This document shows positions 11,954 through 22,474 of a stretch of DNA of 64,000 bases, piece after piece. The stretch is from Paracamarosporium sp. OC-R06-R3. Taxonomy: Eukaryota; Ascomycota; Dothideomycetes; Pleosporales; Didymosphaeriaceae. The position numbers and the translations under genes were made by a program. The notes under the pieces were generated by a model. It was not told the origin of the DNA. It did no database searches and saw only the letters and a list, made by a program, of their open reading frames with translations. The DNA lies in NCBI GenBank assembly GCA_019828545.1, contig JACVRA010000203.1, forward strand, positions 62,001 to 126,000, read 5' to 3'. How positions within the stretch are numbered: position 1 is the first letter of the stretch; each line of letters starts with the position of its first letter.

Positions 11954-12815
11954 ATGAGACCTCCTCTACGAATAGCTATCCTTGAAGCCGACACACCTCC
12001 CGACGATATTGTCGCGAGATATGGGAAATATGGCAAAGTCTTCCGCACACTGCTCGAAACGGCCGCAGACGAGCTAGGCGAATCCGGATTCTCAAGAGAT
12101 AGTCTGGAGTTGAGCGCGTACGATGTAGTGACCGAGCAAAAATACCCGGAGCTAGACAGTATCGATGCGGTATTGATTAGTGGATCTAGTATGTTTTCCA
12201 GATGGAGACGTGGTTGCGGTAGGCCAAACTTGACTCATCAAATCCAGAACACAATTCATTCGACAACGATCCTTGGATTTTGAAACTTGTTGAATTCACA
12301 GAGAAGCTGCTTAAACAGGACCGCATTCGCGTTATCGGCGTGTGCTTTGGCCATCAAATCATTGGACGGGCGGCAGGTGTCAAGGTCGGACGAAGCGAGG
12401 GCGGATGGGAGGTTTCTGTGCTGCCTGTTGAGTTGACTGAGAAGGGCAAGGAACTCTTCAAGCAGGACACTCTTGTGCGTGCTTCCCTCCTTTATCACGG
12501 TGTCGGCACTAATTCACGTTCAAGAGCATACACCAAATGCATCGAGATGTGGTCTTCGAGTACCCTGAGGGCATTGAGGCTCTCGGTGGCTCGCCCAGAT
12601 GTCTTGTACAAGGCATGTACAAGAAAGGGAAACTCATCTCTGTGCAAGGACATCCCGAGTTCCACGAGGGCATCGTGAGCTATCTAGTGACGATGCGGAA
12701 CAAGCAAGGCATCTTCAACACGGAGGAGGCAAAAGATGCATTGGACAGGGTGGGGAACCATCACGATGGCGTTGCGGTTGCGAAGGCGTTTCTCCGATTC
12801 TTGCTTGAAGACTAA
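11954..12815 (+). CDS. Class I glutamine amidotransferase-like protein (GMP synthase GATase-like)
   Basis: Three exons: 11954-12188, 12248-12474 and 12525-12815, giving 250 aa. Joins read ...VLISGS-KHNSFDNDPW... and ...FKQDTL-SIHQMHRDVVF..., both as expected for the family. The triad is complete: nucleophile Cys in GVCFGHQIIGRA, and His and Glu in QGHPEFHEG. It is a stand-alone amidotransferase domain of the type found in S. cerevisiae YLR126C; no synthetase domain follows. It probably hydrolyses glutamine or a gamma-glutamyl compound; the true substrate is unknown. I chose the ATG at 11954 because the codons upstream in frame have no ATG. Confidence 0.85.
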
Positions 12816-13397
12816 GGTAGCCCTAGCAGATACCCCATATCATCACATCGCATCACAGCTCCATCTTTGCATCCCGGAATGCGCAACGGCGTGGTGACTG
12901 ATGACCCCCACGTTGTCAAGACGGATGCATTGCCGGGTTTGACAAGGGGGTTAATTTTAGTGCCATGAGGTCATCGCAGGCTTGCCTGGTCCGCAGTCAG
13001 ATATAGATACTATCGATGGTCGAATGTGAAGTCTGAGATGGTATTGGGATCGTGGGCGAATGCAGACATTGTTTAACGAACACGAGACGGCTGCATGACC
13101 AGGACTATTGGGTGGTGTGCTGAGTGAGCGCGTGGTTGGTGTCCGGAGCGTCGCCGCAAATTAACTAAGCTGAAACCAGTCGTCGCCGCGTAAACTTCAA
13201 AGGGTCCTCGTACAGTGCAACCCGAATCCCAACGCCTCCCGCTGAGCTCCACGTCGCTCGTTCGCAGTCGCTTTCGATCTCGAGCTATACTACGCCACTC
13301 ACACCGTCGCATACGCTTTACGAACCTTCATACCCCCATCCTACGCGCTCATTCCTCGATGCCTTTTGATAGGTAGTTTCTGGCATCGCTGTCCCCA
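12816..13397. other. Intergenic, nothing recognised
   Basis: 582 bp between the amidotransferase stop and the first ATG of the apyrase gene. Both genes run on the plus strand, so this holds the 3' end of the first and the promoter of the second. No ORF with family likeness is seen. Confidence 0.6.
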
Positions 13398-15571
13398 ATG
13401 GGCAAATGTAGGAACCCTCCCACCACACATCCTGCTGGCTTGTATACCCGGGCTAATGGTCCTACGCAGGGAACTACGGAGTGGTCCTGGATGCGGGCTC
13501 GTCCGGCACGCGCGTCCACATCTACACATGGCTGAAGAGCGACAATGCGCGCAAGTCGGGATCCGACTTGCACAAGCTCCCTGAAGTCACCACGGAGAAG
13601 AAATGGACCAAGAAGATTCACCCGGGCATTTCCACCTTCGGCACGCATCCGCACAACGTCGGCCCCGATCACCTCGATAAGCTCTTTCAACATGCGCTCA
13701 AATACGTGCCCAAAGACGAAGTCGCGAACACGCCCCTTTTCCTCCTTGCCACTGCTGGCATGCGCATACTGCCCGAACAACAGCGGAAATCTGTGCTAGA
13801 CGAGGTGTGCGCTTATGCGCAGCAGACAACAAAATTTCAGTTGCCGGACTGTGACTTGCATGTGCAGGTCATACCGGGAGAGACGGAGGGCTTGTACGGG
13901 TGGATAGCGGCGAACTACTTGTTGGGTGGATTCGACGATCCGGAAGGACACGACCATGGGAAAGACCACCACACGTATGGGTTCTTGGATATGGGGGGAG
14001 CGTCGGCTCAGATTGCGTTTGCGCCCAATGCGACTGAAGCCGAACGACACGCCAACGACCTCACCCTTCTGCGATTACGAACACTAGATGGAGCACCTCT
14101 AGAATACAGAGTCTTCGTGACCACATGGCTGGGCTTTGGTGTGAATCAGGCAAGACAAAGATACGTCATGCAACTGTTGGAATCGAGTACGGATGCGAAA
14201 GAGTATCCCGACCCTTGTCTGCCGGACGACGCCGTGATCATGGTCAGCGACGATGGCAAAGTCATTGAGTCGGGTTCTGGGAAGAAGGGACACAAGCTTG
14301 TCGGCACAGGTGTCTTCTCAGAATGTCTAACTAAGACGTTTCCGCTGCTGGAGAAGGAAAAGGCTTGCTTGGACGCACCATGCCTCATCAACGGCCAGCA
14401 CACCCCAGCAATCGATTTCGATGTAAACCACTTCGTCGGCGTATCCGAATATTACCACACGACCCACGAGATCTTCAAGATGGCCGCTAAGGATGATGAA
14501 AAATATGATTTTAAGACCTACCAAAAAGCCGTCGATGATTTCTGCAGCAAGAGCTGGAAAGACATAGAGAAGGGCATCAAGAATAAAACCTGGGGCAAGA
14601 TCGACGAGGAAACTGCACAAGAAGTATGTTTCAAATCTTCTTGGCTCATCAACGTCCTGCACGACGGCATCGGCGTCCCTCGCGTTGGCCTCGAAGACCT
14701 CAACTCCGCAAATAAACAAAACGTCACAAAGGTCAAAGTTGGTGGGAAGCACGGTGCAAAGAAAGGCTTCCTTAACCCCTTCCAAGCCGTTAACAAAATC
14801 AACGATGTGGAGGTCAGCTGGACACTTGGAAAAATGGTGCTCTACGCCGCGAGCGAAGTACCGCCCAACGCGACGAATGTTTTAGCCGTAGGATTCGGTG
14901 CCAACGTTCCAGGAATCCCCTCCGATTTCCAAGCCCCGGGAGGCTCACACATACCATATATTAGCCAAGCAGAGTCGGAATGGCACGACCGTCTATTTTC
15001 AGAGAATTCGCGCCGGATCCCAGGCTTCTTGATCTTCGCCCTCATAGTGGTGATGATCGGCTACTTTACCTGTGGACATAAGCGCCGTCATGCCGCACGC
15101 CAAAAGATTGGCGGCATGTTCGGACGCGGCGGATCATCAAATAGGCACCCGGGTTCGCTTCTACAACGCCGCCGTCGGTTCTTCCCTGGCAAGCTGTTTG
15201 GCCGCGGCGGTGGCACGCAGTCCTACGAACGCGTCCTGGAGGATGGCGAAGCGGCGAACGACTTCGAACTCGGGTCTTTCATCTCGGAGGATGACGAACA
15301 CTCTGATTCTAGCGAGGGGTCAGCCGGTTTGGGTAAATCTTCAGGTTGGGCGACGCCGCAATTCAAAACAGATACCGGGACGCCGACATACGAACCTGCA
15401 AGAGGTGATGTCGTGGCTCAGGGTTCTGCGTTGGGACTCGCTCCGCCAAATGTGTTTGCAAATGCGATCGACCGAGGTGGTTTGATGAGTCGGACAGATA
15501 GTAGGGAACGCATGACGAGGAGCAGAGCGGGGAGTCCGAAGAGAGGGAAATTTGGTGTACTGGAGGAGTGA
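13398..15571 (+). CDS. YND1: Golgi-type apyrase / nucleoside diphosphatase (GDA1/CD39 family, YND1-like)
   Basis: Two exons: a 10-nt first exon 13398-13407 (ATG GGC AAA T) and 13470-15571, giving 703 aa. The intron is GTAGGA...GCTAATG...GCAG. The join gives MGKWNYGVVLDAGSSGTRVH, which restores apyrase-conserved region 1 right at the N-terminus as in yeast Ynd1. Further regions: LLATAGMRIL (ACR2), GETEGLYGWIAANYLLGG (ACR3), FLDMGGASAQIAF (ACR4) and VGFGANVPG. A single membrane segment follows (FLIFALIVVMIGYFTCG, about residue 515), then a basic, Ser-rich tail of about 170 residues. By family it removes phosphate from nucleoside di/triphosphates in the Golgi lumen, clearing GDP/UDP left by glycosyltransferases. 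There is no N-terminal signal peptide, as in Ynd1. Confidence 0.92.
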
Positions 15572-16204
15572 TATTCACACTCTCTTCCACCTGGCGTTAA
15601 GGGTTTCGGGTTCTAGAAGGGAGCATCTATATCGTCTATCTGGGCGTTACTGGGATTGGCCGTTTACCTATGAGATGGCAAGGCGTTAGAAGTCAAGGGA
15701 TGGTGGGCATGTGTGTGCGACCCGCTTGTAGATGTATATCACGATATGAATGTGAGATCTGTTCTTGAATATTTATGAACGAGTTCCCATCGAAGTATCG
15801 ACTACCAGAAATACCTCTTGAATATGACATGTGAAGCGCACTACCTATCATAGTGGCTATTCTCAAATCCTGTTGCACCCAGATGACGCTTTTAAATAAC
15901 ATGTATGTCGCAGTACTAGAGAATATGTTTGCAAAACCGGTTCTTGTTTTTAGAATATAAGAAGGGTATCTTAGTTTGACTTAAGCCTAGATTAAGGGAG
16001 ACCGAATAAAGGATTTATTGACTGGAGGGACTCTAGCAAGCGCCGCCTATTGCGGATGACACGAATTGAAGTAAAGATATCCAGCGCCCCGCTGCGATGT
16101 GCAACATTACCAATTAGCCCACTGCTCTACCCAACCTTCTCGCATCCCCTCTCCCCCTCCCCTAATCCCCTAATCCCCCACCCACCCAATCCTCCACATC
16201 CACC
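15572..16204. other. Intergenic between convergent genes
   Basis: 633 bp between the 3' ends of the apyrase (+) and the single-pass membrane protein (-). Near 16120-16200 there is a C-rich run with CCCCTAATC repeats. Nothing coding is recognised. Confidence 0.6.
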
Positions 16205-17269
16205 CTACGAATACATCTCCTTAACATCCCTCCTCCCATCCAACTCAATATTCCCACTCCTCAACCTCTCGTTGTCCTCCCACGCCGCCTTGCTCTCAAA
16301 AACAGGCATCTCATGGATCTGCGTTATCTCTTCGTCTTTCCTTGGCGTCGGGGGCGGAAGCATGGATCCCTCATGTGATGTGCCGCCTTGGGAGTGATTC
16401 CAGTGTGCGTACACGGTTGCGCCTTTGTCGAGGGGCGCTTCGTCTGAGGATGCGGCGCGTTGGGTGTGTTGGCGGCGGCCGTATAAGATGCCCAGGCCGA
16501 CGAGGAAGAGGGCACCGGCGGACACGCCGATGCCGATGCCGGCTTTTGTACCGGTGGACAGGCCGGTGGAGGATTGCGGTGGGGGTGGGACGGAGGTTGA
16601 GGTTGAGGTTTCTGCCGGGGAGGTTGCTGCTGGGGCGCTTGTGGAGAGTGATGAGGATGTAGAAGTGGGCGATTCTGCGGATGAGGATGAGGACTTGGTG
16701 GCGGAAGATGTGGATTCCGAGGATGACGAAGACGATGAGGAGGTGGCGGATGCATCGGTGAAGTTTTTGGGATCGAAGGTGATGGGTAGGTACTCGATGC
16801 TCAGGCCCGAGTCTTCGTTGCAGCAATCCTGGCTCATGCCGCAACACCAACGTTGTGACTCATTGCCAGCGGCGCGATTGCATGGCGTCAGGAAGGGGTA
16901 TTTGTCGGTCTACGTCACGTTAGCTTTGCACCATTGAGTTTGTATGCAATACGTGTGACTTACGCCGCAGACATGTAAACACCCATCCTTACTCCAGTCC
17001 TGGTTCGTACAGCTAGGTTTTGTCCAGGCAGCATCTACTGGCGGGCTCCCCTTCTTCCTACCCACCTGACACAGCCCATTCGGCGCACATATATCGGCAC
17101 CATCCTTACGATTCGTCGCACAACAAATCGTGGACAGCGGGTTTGACTCGTCCTGGGAGCAAGGCTGGTACTCCACGTTCTTATCAATCGTCCCATCTGG
17201 GTAGTAGCATCCAGCTCTTACATCTCGTGCCAACAAGAGCAAAGAAGGAATTAATAGCAAGCGCATCAT
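16205..17269 (-). CDS. Signal-peptide, Cys-rich, Ser/Thr-rich single-pass membrane protein, fungal type
   Basis: Two exons: 16964-17269 and 16205-16909, giving 336 aa. The 54-nt intron is GTAAGT...GCTAACGTGACGTAG and the join reads CLHVCG-TDKYPFLTPC. Start at the ATG pair 17269/17266, giving a signal peptide (MMRLLLIPSLLLLARDVRAG). An ectodomain of about 130 residues with many Cys follows (CYYPDG, CCATNR, C.PNGLCQ, WCCG, QDCC), then a Ser/Thr linker of about 60 residues, one membrane helix (IGIGVSAGALFLVGLGILYG) and a tail of about 90 residues. This layout is common among ascomycete surface proteins of unknown role, some of them wall sensors. Function is not assigned. Confidence 0.8.
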
Positions 17270-17929
17270 GAATGTTCTAGCAACTGAGGAGGCAGTGCGA
17301 ACCCGTGGCTGGTCTAACAACAAGCAAGCAACTTGAGAAGAAGTAAGGACAGTGGAAACCGAAGCCTGCAAGCCTGGGGGGAGAGACGGGGTGCCAGTGG
17401 CGAGCCGCGACTAGGAAAAGCGAAGAGCTGCATCTCGCGCGAGTATTCGGACGAGCGTCAATTGCGCAGCCGTCCTCGCACGGTTTGCGGTACTTCTCGG
17501 AGTATAGGCTTAGCCGATTTCAATCTAAAGAATATACGCCCGACGCGTGGTGTGCATGAGCAGGGAGGCTAACACGTAGTCTAGAACCGTGGGGTGGAAC
17601 TTGAAATAGATGGCATTGTTAAGCGATATGGCCACTTACACAGAGCATTGTGCTCCAACCTTTCTAAGCGAAGGACAGTCAGTCAATACACCACGAAGAA
17701 CGTACGGTTGCGCAAGATTTGAAGCAATTCTTATCCTTCGAAGAGACTTCTTCGATCCCACGGTCAGGATTCAGGGGCTATCTGTAAGGTCGTGTAGGGA
17801 TGCTTCTCGCACGATATGTGGTACGTACGGACCTGTAGTTCCGACCGCGCGTCAAGGCAGGGAATTATGTGTACCTACATTCCTTTACCTCCAACATTAA
17901 TTTTGAGGGACAAGTTGGTGGTATCCCGT
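17270..17929. other. Intergenic, nothing recognised
   Basis: 660 bp between the start of the membrane-protein gene and the AT-rich block. It has ordinary base composition and no supported ORF. It should hold the promoter of the minus-strand membrane protein. Confidence 0.6.
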
Positions 17930-18600
17930 TTTATAAAAGTTGTTCTCCCATGACATCTAAAATCCAGGGGCGCCATTTACTATAGTATTTATAGCATTAT
18001 CAAGTTAATTTACCTTTATTAGTATATATATTTTTTTCTCTTTTTTTATTACTATACACTTTAAACTTTATAAAGTAGTTAACTATAGGCCTTTTTTAGC
18101 TATTAAAACTCTTTTATATTATATATACTTTTATTTATATAATTTACGTTATATAGTAGTTTTATTAGTAGTTTAAAGCTTAGCATTCTACTTAGTTATT
18201 AATACTAAAAAATGTACTATTATTTTTATACTTTTTATAAGTTTTTTAATAGCTTTAATTATTAAAGTTAAAAAATTAGTTATCTATTTTTAAATTTTTT
18301 TATTTTACTAGTATTGTAGTAGAGTTCCGTAGTTAAGTAGTATAAGTAAAAGTAGAGTAAGCTATTTCTTTTAAATTAAGTAGTTATAATAGCAACTTTA
18401 TTCTAAAGAAAAAAAAATCCTATATATTTACATTTCTTAAAAATTAGTTCTATTATAGATGTACCTTATAATAAACCTTTTTTATTATAAATAGCTAAAA
18501 GATATAGTGTTATTGTTAAGAAATAATTGCTCCCTTATTTAATGTTAAAAGTAGATTAACGTAATACCTACTATAGCTAAGCGCTTATATACCCCTACTA
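17930..18600. repeat. AT-rich, TpA-rich block (RIP-like relic), left border of the island
   Basis: About 670 bp made almost only of A and T with runs of TA, TTA and ATA, and very few CA or TG dinucleotides. The change from normal composition is abrupt at both ends. Loss of CpA/TpG with gain of TpA is the mark of repeat-induced point mutation in Pezizomycotina. No ORF or domain of the original repeat survives that I can recognise. Confidence 0.75.
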
Positions 18601-18740
18601 GCTGGTATCAGCAAAAGTCTACGGTAGCTCTATAAGACTAAGATGTAGTCTGTGATCTAGTCTCATGAGGCTTGATTTGAAGTGATAAACAGTAAAAGCA
18701 ATGTGTCAAACGGGACATGGAATCACGGAAGAAAGAAAGA

Positions 18741-18746
18741 TATAAA
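18741..18746 (+). promoter_or_regulatory. TATA-like box upstream of the secreted amidohydrolase
   Basis: TATAAA lies 61 nt before the amidohydrolase ATG at 18807, in normal-composition sequence after the AT block. The spacing suits a TATA element with a short leader. Inferred from sequence only. Confidence 0.4.
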
Positions 18747-18806
18747 GAGGCTTCAAATTTCTGATCTTCTTTGGTCATTCACCAAAGAATACCAAATTCT
18801 CTCACC

Positions 18807-20252
18807 ATGTACCCGGGCATGGCTTCTTTCATGACTATTGGCTTTTTGCTCGCGTTGGTCTCATTGGTTGGCGCTACATGCACTCTTGTCCAGAAAGGCA
18901 ACTCTACCAACCTTTTACTCAAGGGAACAGTCCTCACCCCAAGAGGCGCGCTCATCAATACACACGTCCTCATCCAATCCGGCATCATCACCTATGTAGG
19001 CAATAGCCGGCACCTAGCGCGATCCGTCGTCTCCTGCGCCCAAGTGCTAGATTGTCACAAATCAGTGATATCTCCAGGTTTCATAAACACACACGAACAT
19101 ATCGATTACTCTACCGTCAATCCCTTGGCTGAAACTGGCGAATTGAATCATCATCGTCATGACTGGAGGAAGGGACTCCGTGGGCATACGTTGCGCCCAG
19201 CAGTAGTCAACGGCTCAGCAATTGATGCAAGGACATGGGGAGAACTTCGACACCTTTTCTCTGGTACAACGTCCATCGTGGGAGGTACAATGGTACCTGG
19301 CCTAGCGCGGAACTTGGATTTTGTCGCTGGACTAGAGTCTGGGCTTCGCGCTCCTGTCGCGGTAATGGACGTCTTCCCACTCAACGACACGGCTGGAATC
19401 TTACAGCAGGGAAATTGTGACTACGGTGTCCTTCCTATTGAGAACGAGACTGTAGGCAAGTACAATCGCTATCTGACGCACGTAGGTGAAGGCATCGATG
19501 CCGAAGCGGAGAATGAGTTTAAGTGTCTTTCGAGTTCGACATTTGACACAACGCCACTTGCGGCTGGTGGAGGCGTCAGCACCGATATCATAGCCCCGAA
19601 CGTTGCGCTGGTCCATGCCCTTGGCCTTTCAGAAGCAGACTATGACCTTGTAGCAGATAGAGGTGCTATGATTGTTTGGTCCCCTCGGAGCAACGTTTTC
19701 TTGTATGGGACAACCATAGATGTGAGCTATGTCTTGCAGGTGGGGATCACGGTCGCGCTGGGCACGGATTGGCTGCCCTCTGGTTCGGCGACAATGGGAC
19801 GCGAGGCTGTGTGTGCAAGGAGTGTGATGAAGAAGAGTTTCGGAGTGGATCTGGCCGCCAAAACTATTTGGGAGATGATGACTGTCAATGCAGCCAAGGT
19901 CGCAGGATTCGAAATGACTCTGGGGGCCATTGAGGTCGGAAAGATGGCGGATATTGTTGTTTTTGGGCAAGGAGAAGAGAAGGACCATTATGCTCAAGCA
20001 ATTTATGCAAGTTCGGAGAAGATTGAGCTCGTTGTTCGCGGGGGCAAGATTCTGGTGGCTGGAGTGGGGTTAGAAGGTCTTGCGAGTACAGACTGTGAGC
20101 AAGTGGCATTTGGAGACGTCAAAAAGATGGTTTGCGTAAAAGATGAGCTTGGAACGTCATTTGTAGAGTTTGAGAAGAGTCTTGGAGGCGTCTATCCTGC
20201 TATTCATCCTGGAGTACCAAGAGAGGAGCCAATCTGTGAGCCTAGACAGTAG
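18807..20252 (+). CDS. Secreted amidohydrolase (metal-dependent, TRZ/ATZ or guanine-deaminase-like fold)
   Basis: Single exon, 481 aa. The start is the ATG at 18807 in a good context (TCACCATG), which opens a signal peptide (TIGFLLALVSLVGATC). The catalytic barrel has the metal motif INTHEH near residue 95, a WSPRSN loop and the metal Asp in GTDWLPSG, then a C-terminal small domain (GAIEVGKMADIVVF). Several N-glycosylation sites (NGS, NDT, NET) fit secretion. Most relatives are cytosolic deaminases or imidazolonepropionase-like enzymes, so the signal peptide is unusual. The substrate is unknown. It lies alone between RIP-like blocks, next to a decayed transporter gene, in what looks like an accessory island. 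Confidence 0.85.
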   Translation: MYPGMASFMTIGFLLALVSLVGATCTLVQKGNSTNLLLKGTVLTPRGALINTHVLIQSGIITYVGNSRHLARSVVSCAQVLDCHKSVISPGFINTHEHIDYSTVNPLAETGELNHHRHDWRKGLRGHTLRPAVVNGSAIDARTWGELRHLFSGTTSIVGGTMVPGLARNLDFVAGLESGLRAPVAVMDVFPLNDTAGILQQGNCDYGVLPIENETVGKYNRYLTHVGEGIDAEAENEFKCLSSSTFDTTPLAAGGGVSTDIIAPNVALVHALGLSEADYDLVADRGAMIVWSPRSNVFLYGTTIDVSYVLQVGITVALGTDWLPSGSATMGREAVCARSVMKKSFGVDLAAKTIWEMMTVNAAKVAGFEMTLGAIEVGKMADIVVFGQGEEKDHYAQAIYASSEKIELVVRGGKILVAGVGLEGLASTDCEQVAFGDVKKMVCVKDELGTSFVEFEKSLGGVYPAIHPGVPREEPICEPRQ

Positions 20253-20352
20253 TTCCGGCTGCTTGCTGTCAGGCTTTGAGTCTAAGTTATCTCTACCTAC
20301 GCCTAGGTTATATGACTTAGTGAGAACGACAAATAAATTAAGTTATCAATGT

Positions 20353-20527
20353 TGTAACATCCCCCCCACGACCCGGAAAACCCTCTATGCGGGAACCTAA
20401 GAGAGGTACTAGAGTAGCTAGGTCTATACTTACTAAGATTACTAATTCTACCTTTGTACTAGAGATAGGTAGGAGAAGCCAGACGTAAGTAGCATTCGTT
20501 TATAAAAAGCGGAGGATTTCGCTCACA
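20353..20527. mobile_element. Possible solo LTR (about 175 bp, TGT...ACA)
   Basis: The stretch begins TGTAACATCCCCCCC, has a TATAAAAAG box near 20500 and ends CTCACA, an LTR-like layout. It sits exactly where the broken GPR1/FUN34-family gene loses its 5' part. The bases flanking it (AATGT and GCTCG) are not a target-site duplication, and no primer-binding site or retrotransposon coding sequence is nearby. The call rests on layout alone. Confidence 0.3.
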
Positions 20528-21327
20528 GCTCGGCAACTCGACGGCAGTTGGGGTGCTAGGATTCTCCGTCAGTGTAATTCCGCTTGCAATGTCCTTCAGT
20601 AAGTAGCTCAGATCCCACATAATCCAGTATTCTCTGACACGTGACTGACAATCTTCGAGTGGGCTGGCAGGGCTCAGGCGGTCTTTCCGTCGCAACAACT
20701 ACCATTAATATCTGGTTTGGTGGTATGCTGCTCATCCTTGCCGGGGTCGGGGAGTTCCTCCTCTGGAACAATTTCACAATGATGGTGTTCCTCGCGTATG
20801 GAGCGCACTTCCTCTCCTATGTAACGACATTCATACCCTACTATAACGCCATTGGCTTCTTCAGCCCGGAAGGGGTAGCTTAGGTAGTCCGGGGACAGGA
20901 AATCAGACTCCCTTGTTTATGGCTATTTACGGTAAGTGTGATGACTCCCAAAGATCGATCAATGTGAAGGTACTGATCACCATCTGTCACAGCATTCTAC
21001 CCAGCTATGATGTGTCTACTCTCCTTTATCTTCTTACTCGCCTCCTTTCGGACGAATGGCGCCTTCGTGGTTATCCTGCTCTTCGTCACCATTAGATTCG
21101 GTCTAGGTGCTGGCACCTACTTCCAGCTTGCTCGAGGAAACACCATATTAGGAACCAAACTAGCCACTGGCTTAGGAGCATGCTTCGCAGCACTTGTCAT
21201 TGCTATTATGGAGTTACCTATGCCAGATGTTCCACTCTTCGACCTGAGCATGTTCGTGAAGCCACGGTTGCGATGTACGGCAAAGCAGGATCAGAGAAAC
21301 TCCACTTCATTGAGAATTTGTGACTGA
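20523..21327 (+). pseudogene. Broken GPR1/FUN34/YaaH-family (acetate transporter-like) gene
   Basis: Pieces: about 20523-20598 (ends SVIPLAMSF), 20660-20880 (M-GWQGSGGLS... to SPEGVA), about 20895-20931 (GTGNQTPLFMAIY) and 20993-21327. Two introns look intact (GTAAGT 20599 to AG 20659; GTAAGT 20932 to AG 20992). The protein resembles yeast Ato/Ady2-type acetate and ammonium transporters: FGGMLLILAGVGEFLLWNN, YYNAIGFFSPEG, FLLASFRTN, then a C-terminal FDLS motif. The frame fails at TAG 20881-20883, where a stop and a frameshift separate the second and third pieces, and no legal intron removes them. The N-terminal exon, with the usual NPxPLG entry, is missing or replaced at the LTR-like edge. 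Called a pseudogene. Confidence 0.7.
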
Positions 21328-21790
21328 GGGTTTTTAGCATTTCGACTCGCGGTTTATAGGACCTCTCGCTGTTGTTTCTAATCATCGTATGCCTTCGTGT
21401 ACCACTGATCGTCTTATCTACTATACTGTATCTTGTCGACAGTTCGCTAGTCCGATCTTTTACTCGCTGCTCAGTCCTTCACTTTTGATTACACCTGCGA
21501 TCAAATTTCCAAGCCTAACCGTCATGATCGGTCATGCTGGCGATGCACCGCTCCTAGCCCATGCGCTACCCCACTTCAGGAAACGAGTTGATGGTCAAAA
21601 ATGTGATGGGTTATGCTTGTAACTACATCCAGATACCGCATTCAGTGACCACCCATCGCTAATCGTCTTTGATAGTATCTCAAAGCGGACTACATTCAAC
21701 CCGGAGCCGATGGCGGCCACTTGTCACAGGCACATGATACATGAAATACGGTGGCCAGTTTCCAATCCGGCTGAGGCTATCGAAGATCTT
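21328..21790. other. Intergenic, nothing recognised
   Basis: About 460 bp between the broken transporter gene and the second AT-rich block. It holds only short frames without likeness to known proteins. Confidence 0.5.
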
Positions 21791-22180
21791 CGCTGTATAC
21801 TAATTCGACTATTGCTTATTTTATTATATTAATACTTTGAATAATTATAGTTTACTCTTAGTTACTTTACTATACGCTCTTTAGCTATTTCCAATACTTA
21901 AAGCTTATAACTACTAGTTACTAAATTAAAGTTATATCTTATTTCATAGCTTAAAGTAAAAGCTATAACTTAGTTTTTTTAACTTAAATAGTTTATTATA
22001 TTATTAAGGTATTACGTTAAACTATTAATAATAGTATATTTTAGTAAGGTCTTAGTACTTTAACTAACTTACTTGTAAGATACGTTACACAATAGTATAA
22101 CATTACTATAAAAATTATAATAGTATAATCTACTTAGAATCTACTTCTATAAGTTACTTATATATTATTTTATTGTACCT
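21791..22180. repeat. AT-rich, TpA-rich block (RIP-like relic), right border of the island
   Basis: About 390 bp of nearly pure A/T with many TAnTA runs and few CA or TG dinucleotides, matching the block at 17930-18600 in character though not alignable by eye. Normal composition resumes abruptly at about 22180, ahead of the GCP4 gene. Confidence 0.7.
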
Positions 22181-22474
22181 AGGCTATGTGTTTCGCATAC
22201 TGTAAGTGCCTTGCACGCAGAAGAAACGCTAGCGTTTGCTACCCGAGATTTGCTCATGTACTCGGGAACAAAATAAGCGCAGTCCATACCATTCATTGTG
22301 CGACCGTATTACTCGATGTGGTCGTAGCTTTGCGTGTGGTGCTAGTATCGATGTTGTTCCACTGTTTTGGATATGCTCGCTGGTTAAGGAATCAGCGCGT
22401 TCACCGTAACAAACCAACAGTACAGTATTCCAAACGATTGTACTATCGTCAGGGCCTCAGCCGCTTGACTGACA

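Noticed and set aside
16324..16937. Long frames in several registers across the single-pass membrane protein
   Set aside because: They come from the Ser/Thr-rich linker and its low-complexity codons; the minus-strand frame with a membrane helix is the real one.
18660..18806. TTG-initiated longer N-terminus for the secreted amidohydrolase (from 18771)
   Set aside because: The ATG at 18807 has a good context and starts directly at the signal peptide; a TTG start is not expected for a fungal nuclear gene.
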